Shown here: piece after piece, positions 17,838 to 27,868 of the stretch
Position numbering within the stretch: the stretch's first letter is position 1
Layout: each line of letters opens with the position of its first letter
Source of the DNA: Gammaproteobacteria bacterium
GTDB lineage: Bacteria > Pseudomonadota > Gammaproteobacteria > Xanthomonadales > Rhodanobacteraceae
Direction of reading: 5' to 3'
Assembly: GCA_021325195.1 (NCBI GenBank)
Contig: JAJPHQ010000017.1
Location: 1-64,000, forward strand
DNA: 64,000 nt
The notes under the pieces: model-generated
Told to the model about the DNA's origin: nothing
Seen by the model: the letters and a program-made list of their open reading frames with translations, nothing else
The model's database searches: none
Program-made: the position numbers and the translations under genes

Positions 17838-18106
17838 GGACGATCGGGCTGCTCGCGAACGGCGTGCTGCTGCTGGCCGTGGTGGCCAGCGGCATCGCCG
17901 TGGTGTGGGCGCGCCACCAGGATCGCGTCACCTTCGTCGAGCTCACCCGGCTGCAGAGCGAACGCGACGCGCTGAACGTCGAGTTCGGCCAGCTGGAACT
18001 GGAACAGGCGACCCTGGCCAGCCCGTCGCGGATCGAGGCGATCGCGCGCGGGCAACTGGGGATGATCAGCCCGCCATCCGGCAGCGTGGAGTTGATCCGC
18101 CGATGA
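17831..18106 (+). CDS. ftsL: Cell-division protein FtsL
   Basis: Bitopic inner-membrane protein of the FtsQLB subcomplex, linking division signals to FtsWI. The 91 residues have one membrane helix (about 5-25, LLANGVLLLAVVASGIAVVW) followed by a periplasmic leucine-zipper-like coiled coil (FVELTRLQSERDALNVEFGQLELEQ). The start overlaps rsmH by 7 bp and the end overlaps ftsI by 4 bp. Sequence conservation is low in this family, so identification rests on size, topology and position. Confidence 0.92.
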   Translation: MLRTIGLLANGVLLLAVVASGIAVVWARHQDRVTFVELTRLQSERDALNVEFGQLELEQATLASPSRIEAIARGQLGMISPPSGSVELIRR

Positions 18107-19914
18107 ACCCGCGCGCCGAACGCAAGCCCGAACCGCATCTGCCGCGCACGCACGGTCCCAACGCGCGCAAGCGCCTGGCGCTGGTGCTGGCCGTGCTGTC
18201 GCTGGCATCGGTCGGACTGGTGGTGCGCGCGATCGACCTGCAGGTGGTGCGCAAGCAGTTCCTGCAGCAACAGGGCGACGCGCGATTCCTGCGCGAGGTG
18301 CAGATCCCGGTGTCGCGCGGCACGATCTTCGACCGCAACGGCGTGCCGCTGGCCGTCTCCACGCCGATGGTGTCGATCTGGGCCAACCCGGACGAGCTTC
18401 TGCAGCATCCCGACCGCATCCCGGACCTGGCGAAGGCGCTGGGCGTCGGCGCCGGCGAGCTGACGCGCCAGTTGCAGGACCGCAGCGACCGCGAGTTCGT
18501 GTACCTGAAGCGGCAGATGAATCCGGACGATGCGCAGGCCGTGCTGGCGCTCGACATTCCCGGCGTCAGCGGCCAGCGCGAGTACAAGCGCTATTACCCC
18601 GACGGCGCGGTGATGGCGCACGTGCTGGGCTTCACCAATATCGACGACCGCGGCCAGGAAGGGCTGGAACTGGCCTACGACGGCTGGCTGGCGGGCAAGC
18701 CCGGCGTGAAGCGCGTGATCCGCGACCGGCTGGGCCACATCGTCGAGAACGTCGAGCAGATCCGTGCGCCGGTGCCGGGTCACGACCTGACGCTCAGCAT
18801 CGACAGCCGCATCCAGTATCTGGCCTACAGCGCGCTGGCCGAGGCGATCGCCCGCCGGCACGCCGCGTCCGGCTCGATGGTGATCCTCGACCCGCGCAAC
18901 GGCGAAATCCTCGCGATGGTCAACGTGCCCTCGTACAACCCCAACGCGGTCGATGCCAGCGCGCCGGCCGCCCGCCGCAACCGTGCGGTCACCGACGTGA
19001 CCGAACCCGGTTCGACGATGAAGCCGTTCACGATCACCACCGCGCTGGAATCGGGCAAGTGGACACCGGCCACGCCGATCGACACCAGCCCCGGCACCTT
19101 CATGCTGAACGGGCACCTGATCCGCGACGACAAGAACAACGGGCTGATCGACCTCAGCCACGTGATCACCTATTCCAGCAACGTGGGCGCCACCAAGATC
19201 TCGCTGACGCTGACCGCGCAGCAGATGAACGACGTGCTGCGCAAGTTCGGTTTCGGCCAGAGCAGCGGCAGCGGCTTTCCGGGCGAGGTTTCCGGCTACA
19301 TCCCGCCCACGCGCGTGTGGGGCCAGTTCGTCAAGGCCACCATTGCGTTCGGCTACGGCCTCAACGTGACCGCGCTCCAGCTCGCGCAGGCCTACGCGAC
19401 GATCGCCGATGGCGGCATCCGCCACGCGCCGACCTTCATCAAGGGCGACGATTCGCCGGGTGTGCGCGCGGAGCCGCCCGAGATCGCCGCGGAAGTGATG
19501 AAGATGCTGCGCACCGTGGTCAGCCCGATCGGCACCGCGCCGCAGGCTGCGGTGCCCGACTACACAGTGGCGGGCAAGACCGGCACCGCGCACCTCGCGA
19601 TCGCGGGCGGCTACGCGCGCGACCGCTATGCCGCGCTGTTCTGCGGCATCGTGCCGGCCAGCGATCCCCGCCTTGTCGGCGTGGTGGTGATCCGCGACGC
19701 CGGCGGCCGCGGCGGCGAATACTACGGCGGCCTGGTGTCGGCGCCGGTCTTCAGCGAGGTGATGACCGGCGCGCTGCGCCTGCTCGACATTCCGCCGGAC
19801 AACGTGCAGCACTGGTACACCGGCGGCCCGACTGCGCCCGCACCGGTCCCGGTGCCGGCCCGGCCCGTCAACGCGCTCGCCATGGATCATCCCGCTCGGG
19901 AGGCCACGCAATGA
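18103..19914 (+). CDS. ftsI: Peptidoglycan D,D-transpeptidase FtsI (PBP3)
   Basis: Septal transpeptidase that cross-links peptidoglycan at the division site with FtsW. The 603-residue protein has a short cytoplasmic tail, one membrane helix (about 24-44), a dimerisation domain starting VSRGTIFDRNG, and a penicillin-binding domain with all three motifs: STMK (S304 nucleophile), SSN (SSNVGATK) and KTGT. ATG 18103 overlaps the ftsL stop. The C-terminal tail is Pro/Ala-rich. Confidence 0.96.
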   Translation: MNPRAERKPEPHLPRTHGPNARKRLALVLAVLSLASVGLVVRAIDLQVVRKQFLQQQGDARFLREVQIPVSRGTIFDRNGVPLAVSTPMVSIWANPDELLQHPDRIPDLAKALGVGAGELTRQLQDRSDREFVYLKRQMNPDDAQAVLALDIPGVSGQREYKRYYPDGAVMAHVLGFTNIDDRGQEGLELAYDGWLAGKPGVKRVIRDRLGHIVENVEQIRAPVPGHDLTLSIDSRIQYLAYSALAEAIARRHAASGSMVILDPRNGEILAMVNVPSYNPNAVDASAPAARRNRAVTDVTEPGSTMKPFTITTALESGKWTPATPIDTSPGTFMLNGHLIRDDKNNGLIDLSHVITYSSNVGATKISLTLTAQQMNDVLRKFGFGQSSGSGFPGEVSGYIPPTRVWGQFVKATIAFGYGLNVTALQLAQAYATIADGGIRHAPTFIKGDDSPGVRAEPPEIAAEVMKMLRTVVSPIGTAPQAAVPDYTVAGKTGTAHLAIAGGYARDRYAALFCGIVPASDPRLVGVVVIRDAGGRGGEYYGGLVSAPVFSEVMTGALRLLDIPPDNVQHWYTGGPTAPAPVPVPARPVNALAMDHPAREATQ

Positions 19915-21404
19915 CCGCGATGCGCCTCGACGAACTGCTGCGCGGCATCGCTTCGCCCGAACGCGGCGACATCGTGGTGTCCGGTCTGACCCAGGATTCG
20001 CACGGCGTGCACGCCGGCGACGCGTTCGTCGCGCTGGCCGGCGCGGAACATCACGGGATCGAGTTTGCGGATGGCGCGGTGGCGAAAGGCGCGGTGGCGA
20101 TTCTTGCGGAGCGCGGGACCGGGGACAAAAGACCGGAACCCGGCCGGCAAAAGGCGTTGCACGGCGCGTCCGTGGTCTGGATCGAGAACCTGCGTGCGCA
20201 GCTCGGCGCCATCGCCGCACGTTTCTTCGGCGATCCGTCCGCGGCCATGACGGTGATCGGTGTCACCGGCACCAACGGCAAGACCTCGACGGTGCAACTG
20301 CTGGCGCAGGCGCTGGCGCACCTGGGCCATCGCGCCGCGACCATCGGCACGCTGGGCGCGGGCCTGCACGGTGCGATCCGTCCCGGCGAGCGCACCACGC
20401 CTGACGTGATCCGGGTGCACGGCCTGCTGGCGGAATTCCGCGAGGCGGGCGCGACGCACGTGGCGATGGAGGTGTCCTCGCACGCGCTGGACCAGCATCG
20501 CGTCGATGCGGTCAAGTTCGACGTCGCGGTGTTCACCAACCTCACCCGCGATCACCTCGACTACCACGGCACGATGGAAGCCTACGGCGCAGCCAAGGCG
20601 AAGCTGTTCGCGTGGCCGGGCCTGCGCGCCGCGGTGATCAACGTGGACGACGCGTTCGGCTGCTCGCTTGCCGGCAGCCTGCCGCGGGCGGTGCGAAAAC
20701 TCCGCTACGCGATCGACCACGGCGAAGCGGAACTGCGCGCCCGCGAGGTACGCACGCATTCCGACGGCATCGATTTCCGGCTCGAGACGCCCTGGGGCAG
20801 CGGCGAGGTCCACAGCAGGCTGCTCGGCCGCTTCAACGTCGCCAACCTGCTGGCGGTGGCCGGCGCGCTGGGCGCGATCGGGGTGCCGTTTCCGCGGCTG
20901 CTGGAGGCGCTGGCCGCACTGCAGCCTGTCGCGGGGCGGATGAACCGGCTGGGCGGCGGCGCCTGCCCGCTGGTGGTGGTCGATTATTCGCACACGCCCG
21001 ATGCGCTGGAGCAGGCCCTGACCACGCTGCGCGCACACTGCCGGGGGAAATTGATCTGCGTATTCGGCTGCGGCGGCGAGCGCGACGCCGGCAAGCGCCC
21101 CGAGATGGGCGCGATCGCCGAACGCCTGGCCGACGCGGCGATTGTCACCGACGACAACCCGCGCGGCGAGGACGGCGACGCGATCGTCGCGCAGATCCTG
21201 TCCGGGATGCGCGCGCCCGAACTCGCGACGGTCGAGCGTGACCGCGCGCGCGCGATCGGCACCGCCATCGACACGGCGCGCGCCGGCGACGTGGTGCTGA
21301 TCGCGGGCAAGGGACACGAAACCTATCAGGAGTGCGGCGGCGTCAGGCGGCCGTTCGACGACCTGCAGGTGGCGCGCATCGCGCTGGAGGCCCGGGCATG
21401 CTGA
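19911..21404 (+). CDS. murE: UDP-MurNAc-tripeptide synthetase MurE (meso-DAP adding)
   Basis: Adds the third residue of the peptidoglycan stem peptide. The 497-residue protein shows the ATP loop GVTGTNGKTST, EVSSHALDQHRVD, YHGTMEAYGAAKAKLF (carbamylated-lysine region) and the specificity motif DDNPR, which in MurE marks meso-diaminopimelate rather than lysine. A translated degenerate heptamer stretch (residues about 67-80, ERGTGDKRPEPGRQ) lengthens a loop of the N-terminal domain. ATGA overlap with ftsI; 7-bp overlap with murF. Confidence 0.95.
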   Translation: MTAMRLDELLRGIASPERGDIVVSGLTQDSHGVHAGDAFVALAGAEHHGIEFADGAVAKGAVAILAERGTGDKRPEPGRQKALHGASVVWIENLRAQLGAIAARFFGDPSAAMTVIGVTGTNGKTSTVQLLAQALAHLGHRAATIGTLGAGLHGAIRPGERTTPDVIRVHGLLAEFREAGATHVAMEVSSHALDQHRVDAVKFDVAVFTNLTRDHLDYHGTMEAYGAAKAKLFAWPGLRAAVINVDDAFGCSLAGSLPRAVRKLRYAIDHGEAELRAREVRTHSDGIDFRLETPWGSGEVHSRLLGRFNVANLLAVAGALGAIGVPFPRLLEALAALQPVAGRMNRLGGGACPLVVVDYSHTPDALEQALTTLRAHCRGKLICVFGCGGERDAGKRPEMGAIAERLADAAIVTDDNPRGEDGDAIVAQILSGMRAPELATVERDRARAIGTAIDTARAGDVVLIAGKGHETYQECGGVRRPFDDLQVARIALEARAC

Positions 21405-22768
21405 ACCTGCATCTCAGGGAGATCGCGGTGTGGACGCGCGGCAGCCTGCATGGCGCCGACGCGCCGGTGCACGCGGTTTCCACCGATTCGCGCGGCCTCG
21501 GCAGGGGCGAACTGTTCGTGGCGCTGAAGGGCGAGCGCCACGACGGCCACGACCACGTGGCCGAAGCCGCCGCGCGCGGCGCGGCCGGCGCGCTGGTGTC
21601 GCGGCGCGTCGATGTCGACATTCCGCAGGTGGTGGTGGCCGACACGCTGCACGCACTGGGCGATCTCGCCAGCGCGGTGCGCGCGCAGCGCGACGTCACC
21701 GTGGTCGGCATCACCGGTTCCAACGGCAAGACCACGGTCAAGACCATGACCGCGGCCATCCTCGCGCGTCACGGCCGCACCCACAGCAACGCCGGCAACT
21801 TCAACAACGAGATCGGCCTGCCGATGACGCTCCTGGCGATGCCCGAGGATATCCGCTACGCGGTGCTGGAAATGGGTGCCGGCAAGCCGGGCGACATCGC
21901 CTACCTCGCCGCGATCGCACGGCCGCGGATCGGGCTGGTCAACAACGTGGCGCCCGCGCATCTGGAGCGCATGCATTCGCTGGAAGGCATCGCGGAGACC
22001 AAGGGCGCGATGTATCAGGCGCTGCCGCCGGACGGCATCGCCGTGATCAACGCCGACGACGCCTTCGCAACCTATTTCGCCGGACTGGCAGGCACGCGCC
22101 CGATCCTGCGTTTCGGCATCGACGCCCGGGCCGACGTGCGCGCCGGGGACATCGCGCTCGGTCCGGCCGGCAGCGAATTCGAACTGGTGCTGCCCGGCCA
22201 CGCGGCACGCGTCCGTTTGCCGCTGCCGGGCCGGCACAACGTCGCCAACGCCCTGGCCGCGGCGGCGATCGGGCACGCGCTGAATGTCGCGCCGGCGGAC
22301 ATCGTCGCGGGCCTCGAGCACGTCGAACCGGTCGGCGGCCGGCTGCTGCGGCGCGAGTCGCCGCAGGGCTGGGTGCTGTTCGACGACAGCTACAACGCCA
22401 ATCCCGGCTCGGTTGCGGCGGCGATCGCCACGCTGGCGCTGCAGCCGGGCGAACGCTGGCTGGTGCTGGGCGACATGGGCGAGCTGGGGCCCGACGCACC
22501 CGCGCTGCACGCCGGGATCGGCCGCACCGCGCGCGCGCAGGGCATCCAGCGCCTGTACGCGGTGGGCAGGCTGGCCGCGCATGCCGCGGAGGCTTTCGGG
22601 GCGGGTGCGCGCGCGCTCGCCGACCAGCCCGCGCTGGTCGCGGTGCTGCGCCGGGAACTGCATCCGGGGGTGAGCGTGCTGGTCAAGGGCTCGCACGCCT
22701 CGCACATGGAAAACGTGATCGCCGCGCTTCTGGACGGCAACGGAGGGAAGAGCCGGCATGTTGCTTGA
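21398..22768 (+). CDS. murF: UDP-MurNAc-tripeptide:D-Ala-D-Ala ligase MurF
   Basis: ATP-dependent ligase that adds the D-Ala-D-Ala dipeptide produced by Ddl to complete the UDP-MurNAc-pentapeptide. The 456-residue protein has [14 protein letters not shown] (P-loop), [22 protein letters not shown] and [10 protein letters not shown], all diagnostic. ATG 21398 is chosen over the longer frame because it sits at the murE stop (7-bp overlap). It overlaps mraY by 11 bp. Confidence 0.96.
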   Translation: MLNLHLREIAVWTRGSLHGADAPVHAVSTDSRGLGRGELFVALKGERHDGHDHVAEAAARGAAGALVSRRVDVDIPQVVVADTLHALGDLASAVRAQRDVTVVGITGSNGKTTVKTMTAAILARHGRTHSNAGNFNNEIGLPMTLLAMPEDIRYAVLEMGAGKPGDIAYLAAIARPRIGLVNNVAPAHLERMHSLEGIAETKGAMYQALPPDGIAVINADDAFATYFAGLAGTRPILRFGIDARADVRAGDIALGPAGSEFELVLPGHAARVRLPLPGRHNVANALAAAAIGHALNVAPADIVAGLEHVEPVGGRLLRRESPQGWVLFDDSYNANPGSVAAAIATLALQPGERWLVLGDMGELGPDAPALHAGIGRTARAQGIQRLYAVGRLAAHAAEAFGAGARALADQPALVAVLRRELHPGVSVLVKGSHASHMENVIAALLDGNGGKSRHVA

Positions 22769-23840
22769 ACTCGCCCGCTGGCTGCTGCACTCGCTCGGCG
22801 CGCTGCGCCTGTTCGAGTACATCACCTTCCGCACCATCATGGCCGCGCTGACCGCGCTGGCCGTCGCACTGCTGTGCGGGCCGCTGGTGATCCGGCGGCT
22901 GGCCGCACTGAAGGCCGGGCAGGTGGTGCGCAGCGACGGCCCGCAGTCGCACCTGTCCAAGGCCGGCACGCCGACCATGGGCGGCGGGCTGATCCTGGCC
23001 GCGATCGCGGGCGCGACGCTGCTGTGGGGCGACCTGCACAACCGCTACATCTGGACCGTGCTGATCGTGACGCTGGCGTTCGGCGCGATCGGCTTCTACG
23101 ACGACTACCGCAAGCTGGTGCTCAAGGACAGCCGCGGCCTCGCCGCGCGCTGGAAATATCTCGCGCAATCGGTGGTGGGGCTGGCTGCCGCGCTGTTCCT
23201 GTTCTGGAGCGCGGATGTACCGGCCGCGACCGCGCTGTACGTGCCGCTGTTCAAGCACGTGGCGATTCCGCTGGGCGCCGGTTTCGTGGTGGTCGCGGAT
23301 ATCTGGATCGTCGGCTTTTCCAACGCGGTGAACCTGACCGACGGCCTGGACGGCCTCGCGATCATGCCGGCGGTGCTGGTGGCCGCGGCGCTGGGCGTGT
23401 TCGCCTATCTGGCCGGCAACGTGGTGTTCTCCAACTACCTCGGCATCCCGTCGATTCCCGGCGCCGGCGAGCTCGCGGTGTTCTGTGGCGCGCTGACCGG
23501 TGCGGGGCTCGGGTTCCTGTGGTTCAACACCTATCCGGCACAGGTGTTCATGGGCGACATCGGCGCGCTGGCGATCGGCGGGGCGCTGGGCTGCATCGCG
23601 GTGGTCGTCCGCCAGGAAATCATCCTGCTGGTGATGGGTGGCGTGTTCGTGGTCGAGACCGCGTCGGTGATGCTGCAGGTCGGCAGCTTCAAGCTGACCG
23701 GCAAGCGCGTGTTCCGGATGGCGCCGATCCACCATCACTTCGAATTGAAGGGCTGGCCCGAGCCGCGCGTGATCGTGCGCTTCTGGATCATCTCGGTGGT
23801 GCTGGTGCTGGTGGGTTTGGCGACGTTGAAGGTGAGGTGA
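22758..23840 (+). CDS. mraY: Phospho-MurNAc-pentapeptide transferase MraY
   Basis: Multi-pass inner-membrane enzyme that transfers phospho-MurNAc-pentapeptide to undecaprenyl phosphate to make lipid I. The 360 residues form ten membrane segments, with FYDDYRKL (catalytic aspartates), [13 protein letters not shown] and [13 protein letters not shown]. In most relatives murD follows directly; here a 226-bp gap with repeats lies before ftsW. Confidence 0.97.
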   Translation: MLLELARWLLHSLGALRLFEYITFRTIMAALTALAVALLCGPLVIRRLAALKAGQVVRSDGPQSHLSKAGTPTMGGGLILAAIAGATLLWGDLHNRYIWTVLIVTLAFGAIGFYDDYRKLVLKDSRGLAARWKYLAQSVVGLAAALFLFWSADVPAATALYVPLFKHVAIPLGAGFVVVADIWIVGFSNAVNLTDGLDGLAIMPAVLVAAALGVFAYLAGNVVFSNYLGIPSIPGAGELAVFCGALTGAGLGFLWFNTYPAQVFMGDIGALAIGGALGCIAVVVRQEIILLVMGGVFVVETASVMLQVGSFKLTGKRVFRMAPIHHHFELKGWPEPRVIVRFWIISVVLVLVGLATLKVR

Positions 23841-23851
23841 TGAAGAGCTAC

Positions 23852-24043
23852 GGGACTCGGGACTCGGGACTCGGGACTCGGCAACAGCCGAGCATTCCCG
23901 CGTTGCCCTCCGCTTTCGGCATTTGCGTGTCATGCCTTGGTCCCATGGACTCAGCCAATTCTGTTCGAGTTTCTCCGCGGTCGAGCATTCGCTACCCCGT
24001 TGCTTTTGCGCTCCCGACCTCCGAGTCCCGAGTCCCGAGTCCC
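23852..24043. repeat. Facing heptamer arrays in the place of murD
   Basis: Four perfect GGGACTC units (23852-23879) and, about 140 bp to the right, three perfect GAGTCCC units (24023-24043) preceded by a degenerate one. The two arrays are inverted and could pair as a stem of some 21-28 bp around a central loop. The enclosed sequence has no recognisable gene. The element occupies most of the mraY-ftsW gap, where murD is normally found. Confidence 0.88.
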
Positions 24044-24066
24044 GATCATGAAGCGGGGTATGTCGG

Positions 24067-25353
24067 ATGACGGGATGGTTCGGCCAATCACAAGCCATCC
24101 GCAAGCACGGTCCGCAGGGCCGCTACGACCCGTGGCTGCTGCTCGCGATCGTGGCGCTGGCGGCGTTCGGCATCGTGATGGTGGCGTCCAGTTCCATCGC
24201 GGTGGCCGATGGCCAGCACATCGGCGAATTCCATTACCTGAAGCGGCATCTGGTCTTCCTCGCGCTGGGAACGATCGGCGCGGTCGCGGTCGCGCGCATC
24301 GAACTGAAGCTGATGGAGAAGCGCGCCTTCCTGCTGATGCTGGTCACCTTCGCGCTGCTGCTGGCGGTGTTCGTGCCGCATCTGGGCATGCGCATCAACG
24401 GCGCACGGCGCTGGATCAACCTGGGCCTGATCGGATTCCAGCCGGTGGAGCTGGCCAAGCTGGCGATCGTGCTGTATCTCGCGAGTTACCTGGTACGCCA
24501 TCGCGATGGCGTCGAGCGCAAGTTCTTCGGCGTGTTCAAGCCGATGCTGGTGGCGGGCTTCACTGCGGTGCTGCTGCTGGCGCAGCCCGACTTCGGCTCG
24601 GCCGCGCTGATCGCGGTGGTGACGGTGGGCATGGTGTGGCTGGCCGGTGCGCGGATGCGCTACCTCGGCATCCTGGGTCTGCCGCTGCCGCCGCTGGCGG
24701 CGTGGCTGGCGCTCAGCACCGACTATCGCGTCAAGCGGCTGACCTCGTTCCTCGATCCCTGGAAGGATCCGTTCAACGACGGCTTCCAGTTGACCCAGGC
24801 GCTGATCGCGATCGGGCGCGGGCAATGGTTCGGCGTGGGGCTGGGCGGCAGCGTGCAGAAGCTGTTCTATCTTCCCGAGGCGCACACCGATTTCATCCTG
24901 GCGGTGATCGGCGAGGAACTGGGCTTTGCCGGCATCCTGTCCGTGCTGGCGCTGTTCGCGCTGCTGGTGGGCCGTGGCCTGCACCTCGGGTTGCGCGGCG
25001 TGGAAGTGGGGCAGCGCTTCGCGGGTTACGTCGCGTTCGGCATCTCGCTGTTGATCGGGTTGCAGGCGCTGGTGTCGGTGGGCGTGAACCTGGGCGTGTT
25101 GCCGACCAAGGGGCTGACGCTGCCGCTGATCAGTTCCGGCGGTTCCAGCGTGCTGATGACCTGCGTGATGCTGGGCGTGCTGCTGCGCGCAGGCTACGAG
25201 ATCCACCGCGCCGAAGACATCCGCCGGATGGCGACCCGGCATCCGGCTGCGCCGGTGCAGAACGCGGCGCCGGCGCACGCGCCGAGGACCCGCGAACTGC
25301 CGCTGGCCGTGCGCGGGCGGATCGAACCCGTCATAGGCGATCTGCGCGCATGA
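24067..25353 (+). CDS. ftsW: Lipid II polymerase / SEDS protein FtsW
   Basis: Septal peptidoglycan glycosyltransferase working with FtsI. Of 428 residues, with ten membrane segments and SEDS signatures: GARRWINLGLIGFQPVELAKLA, QPDFGSAALI (the catalytic aspartate of the family lies in the large periplasmic loop), PEAHTDFILAVIGEELGF and PLISSGGSS near the end. The cytoplasmic tails are longer than usual. Its stop overlaps the murG start by 4 bp. Confidence 0.96.
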   Translation: MTGWFGQSQAIRKHGPQGRYDPWLLLAIVALAAFGIVMVASSSIAVADGQHIGEFHYLKRHLVFLALGTIGAVAVARIELKLMEKRAFLLMLVTFALLLAVFVPHLGMRINGARRWINLGLIGFQPVELAKLAIVLYLASYLVRHRDGVERKFFGVFKPMLVAGFTAVLLLAQPDFGSAALIAVVTVGMVWLAGARMRYLGILGLPLPPLAAWLALSTDYRVKRLTSFLDPWKDPFNDGFQLTQALIAIGRGQWFGVGLGGSVQKLFYLPEAHTDFILAVIGEELGFAGILSVLALFALLVGRGLHLGLRGVEVGQRFAGYVAFGISLLIGLQALVSVGVNLGVLPTKGLTLPLISSGGSSVLMTCVMLGVLLRAGYEIHRAEDIRRMATRHPAAPVQNAAPAHAPRTRELPLAVRGRIEPVIGDLRA

Positions 25354-26432
25354 ACGCGAACGCGCCCGTGCTGATCATGGCCGGCGGCACCGGAGGCCAT
25401 ATCTTTCCGGGGCTGGCCGTGGCCGACGCGCTGCGCGCGCGCCGGGTGCCGGTGCTGTGGCTGGGGGCGCGCGGCGGCATGGAAAACCGGATCGTGCCCG
25501 GGCACGGTCTCGAATTGCTGGTGGTGCCGGTCGCCGGTTTGCGCGGCAAGGGCTTGCGGTCGCGCCTCGCCGCGCCGTGGATGCTCACGCGTGCGTTCGC
25601 GGCGTCGCGGCGCATCCTGCGCGAGGTGCGCCCGCGCAGCGTGCTGTCGCTGGGCGGTTACGTCGCCGGTCCGGGCGGCATCGCGGCGTGGCTGCAACGC
25701 TGTCCGCTGCTGGTGCACGAGCAGAACCGCGTGCCGGGCTTCACCAATCGCGTGCTGGCACGGCTGGCGCGGTGCGTGATGAGCGGTTTCGCCGATGCGT
25801 TTCCCCCGTCCGCACGCGCCCAATGGACCGGCAATCCGGTGCGCGCGGCGATCGCGTCCCTGCCGCCACCGGAAGTGCGGTTTGCCGATCGCGCAGGTGC
25901 GCCGCGGTTGCTGGTGCTGGGAGGCAGTCTGGGCGCGCGCACCCTGAACCAGGGCCTGCCGAATGCGCTGACGCTGATCCCGGAACAGCGCCGCCCCGAG
26001 GTGCTGCATCAGTGCGGTGCGGCGCACATCGAGGAAACTCGTGCGGCGTACGCCCGCGCGCGCGTCGATGCGCGCGTCGAACCCTTCATCGCCGACATGG
26101 CCCAGGCGTACGGCTGGGCGGACCTCGTGGTCTGCCGTGCCGGCGCGCTGACGCTGGCGGAACTCGCGGCCGCGGGCGCGGCCTCGGTGCTGGTGCCGTT
26201 CCCGCATGCGGTCGATGACCACCAGACGAAAAACGCGGAAGGTTTCGTCGCGGCCGGTGCCGCCGAACTGGTGCACGACCGCTGGTTCGACGCGTCGAAA
26301 TTCGCGGGTCTGCTGGAACGTCTGCTGCGCGACCGCGGACGGCTGCTGGCGATGGCGACGTCCGCGCGCGCGCTGGCGAAACCCGACGCCGCGGACGTGA
26401 TCGCGCAACGCTGCCTGGAGGTGGCCGCATGA
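25350..26432 (+). CDS. murG: Lipid II synthase MurG
   Basis: Peripheral inner-membrane GT-B glycosyltransferase that adds GlcNAc to lipid I. The 360-residue protein has GGTGGHIFPGLAVA (acceptor-side glycine loop), LSLGGYVAGPGG, HEQNRVPGFTN, LGGSLGARTLN and CRAGALTLAELAAAG (UDP-GlcNAc site). It begins at the ftsW stop (ATGA) and ends in the murC start. Confidence 0.96.
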   Translation: MNANAPVLIMAGGTGGHIFPGLAVADALRARRVPVLWLGARGGMENRIVPGHGLELLVVPVAGLRGKGLRSRLAAPWMLTRAFAASRRILREVRPRSVLSLGGYVAGPGGIAAWLQRCPLLVHEQNRVPGFTNRVLARLARCVMSGFADAFPPSARAQWTGNPVRAAIASLPPPEVRFADRAGAPRLLVLGGSLGARTLNQGLPNALTLIPEQRRPEVLHQCGAAHIEETRAAYARARVDARVEPFIADMAQAYGWADLVVCRAGALTLAELAAAGAASVLVPFPHAVDDHQTKNAEGFVAAGAAELVHDRWFDASKFAGLLERLLRDRGRLLAMATSARALAKPDAADVIAQRCLEVAA

Positions 26433-27868
26433 CCCCGCATCGGCTGCCGCCGCACGGCGACATCATGCAGAGCTTCCGGCGCGTGCATTTCATCGGCATC
26501 GGCGGGGCCGGCATGAGCGGCATCGCCGAGGTGCTGCACACGCTGGGCTACAGGGTGTCGGGTTCGGACAAGCAGGCCTCGTCCGTCACCGAACGGCTGT
26601 CGAAGCTGGGCATCGAGGTGAAGATCGGCCACGATCCGCAGCATGTCGATGGCGCCGACGCGGTGGTGGTGTCGAGCGCGATCGACGCCGCGAATCCGGA
26701 ACGCCTCGCCGCAATCCGGCAGCGCATCCCGGTGGTGCCGCGCGCCGAAATGCTGGGCGAATTGATGCGTTTCCGCCGCGGCATCGCGGTCGCGGGCACG
26801 CACGGCAAGACCACCACCACCAGCCTGACCGCCAGCGTGCTGGCCGAGGCCGGCTACGACCCGACCTTCGTGATCGGCGGCCAGCTGCTTTCCGCCGGCG
26901 CGCACGCGCGGCTGGGCGCCGGCGATTACCTGGTGGCCGAAGCCGACGAATCGGACGGCTCGTTCCTCAAGCTTTCGCCGGTGGTGGCGGTGATCACCAA
27001 CATCGACGCCGATCATCTGGGCCACTACGGCGGCGACTTCGCGCAGCTCAAGACCGCCTTCGCGGACTTCCTGCACCGCCTGCCGTTCTACGGCCTCGCG
27101 GTGCTGGGCATCGATGACCCCGAGGTCGCGGAACTGGCGCAGCTCACGCCGCGCAGCAGCCTGACCTACGCGATCGATCACCCGGCCGACGTGCGCGCAT
27201 CGAACCTGCGCGCCGACCGCAACCGGATGTACTTCGAGCTGTCGCTGCCGGGGCAGGAAACCGTGCCGGTGACGCTGAACCTGCCCGGCCGCCACAACGT
27301 GCTGAACGCGCTGGCCGCCGCCACGGTCGGCTGGCAACTGGGCGTGGAACCGGCCGCGATCGCGCGTGCGCTGGAAAACTTCCAGGGCGTCGGCCGGCGC
27401 TTCCACATCAATCGCGATCTCGAACTCGCGCAGGGCAGCGCGATGCTGGTGGACGATTACGCGCACCATCCGCGCGAACTGGCCGCCGTGATCGCGGCTG
27501 CGCGCGCGGGCTGGCCCGGGCGCCGGCTGGTGATCGCGTTCCAGCCGCACCGCTACACCCGCACCCGCGACCTGCTGGACGACTTCGCGTCGGTGCTGTC
27601 GGAAGTCGACGTGCTGGTGATGACCGAGGTGTATCCGGCCGGCGAGGCGCCGATCGCGGGCGCCGACGGCCGCGCGCTGGCGCGCGCGGTGCGCGCGCGC
27701 GGCAAGGTCGATCCGGTGTTCGTGGAGCACCCGCGCGAACTCCCCGGCACGCTGCCCGCGCTCTTGCGCGATGGGGATCTCGTGCTGCTGCTGGGTGCGG
27801 GTGACATCGGTGCGGAAGCCGCGAAGCTGGCGCAACGCGGCCACTTGAAGAGCGAGGATTCCGCATGA
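26429..27868 (+). CDS. murC: UDP-MurNAc:L-alanine ligase MurC
   Basis: First amino-acid ligase of the stem peptide. The 479 residues contain [17 protein letters not shown] (UDP-binding Rossmann loop), [11 protein letters not shown] (ATP loop), [10 protein letters not shown] and [10 protein letters not shown], all MurC-specific. ATG 26429 is preceded by GGAGG at 26417-26421 and overlaps murG by 4 bp. An internal ATG (26465, MQSFRR) is a less supported alternative. Confidence 0.96.
   Translation: MTPHRLPPHGDIMQSFRRVHFIGIGGAGMSGIAEVLHTLGYRVSGSDKQASSVTERLSKLGIEVKIGHDPQHVDGADAVVVSSAIDAANPERLAAIRQRIPVVPRAEMLGELMRFRRGIAVAGTHGKTTTTSLTASVLAEAGYDPTFVIGGQLLSAGAHARLGAGDYLVAEADESDGSFLKLSPVVAVITNIDADHLGHYGGDFAQLKTAFADFLHRLPFYGLAVLGIDDPEVAELAQLTPRSSLTYAIDHPADVRASNLRADRNRMYFELSLPGQETVPVTLNLPGRHNVLNALAAATVGWQLGVEPAAIARALENFQGVGRRFHINRDLELAQGSAMLVDDYAHHPRELAAVIAAARAGWPGRRLVIAFQPHRYTRTRDLLDDFASVLSEVDVLVMTEVYPAGEAPIAGADGRALARAVRARGKVDPVFVEHPRELPGTLPALLRDGDLVLLLGAGDIGAEAAKLAQRGHLKSEDSA

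Noticed and set aside
23852-24043. CRISPR array or VNTR reading of the heptamer arrays
   Set aside because: Units are 7 bp with no spacers and arrays are inverted in pairs, so they are not CRISPR; constant four-copy number argues against a plain slippage repeat.
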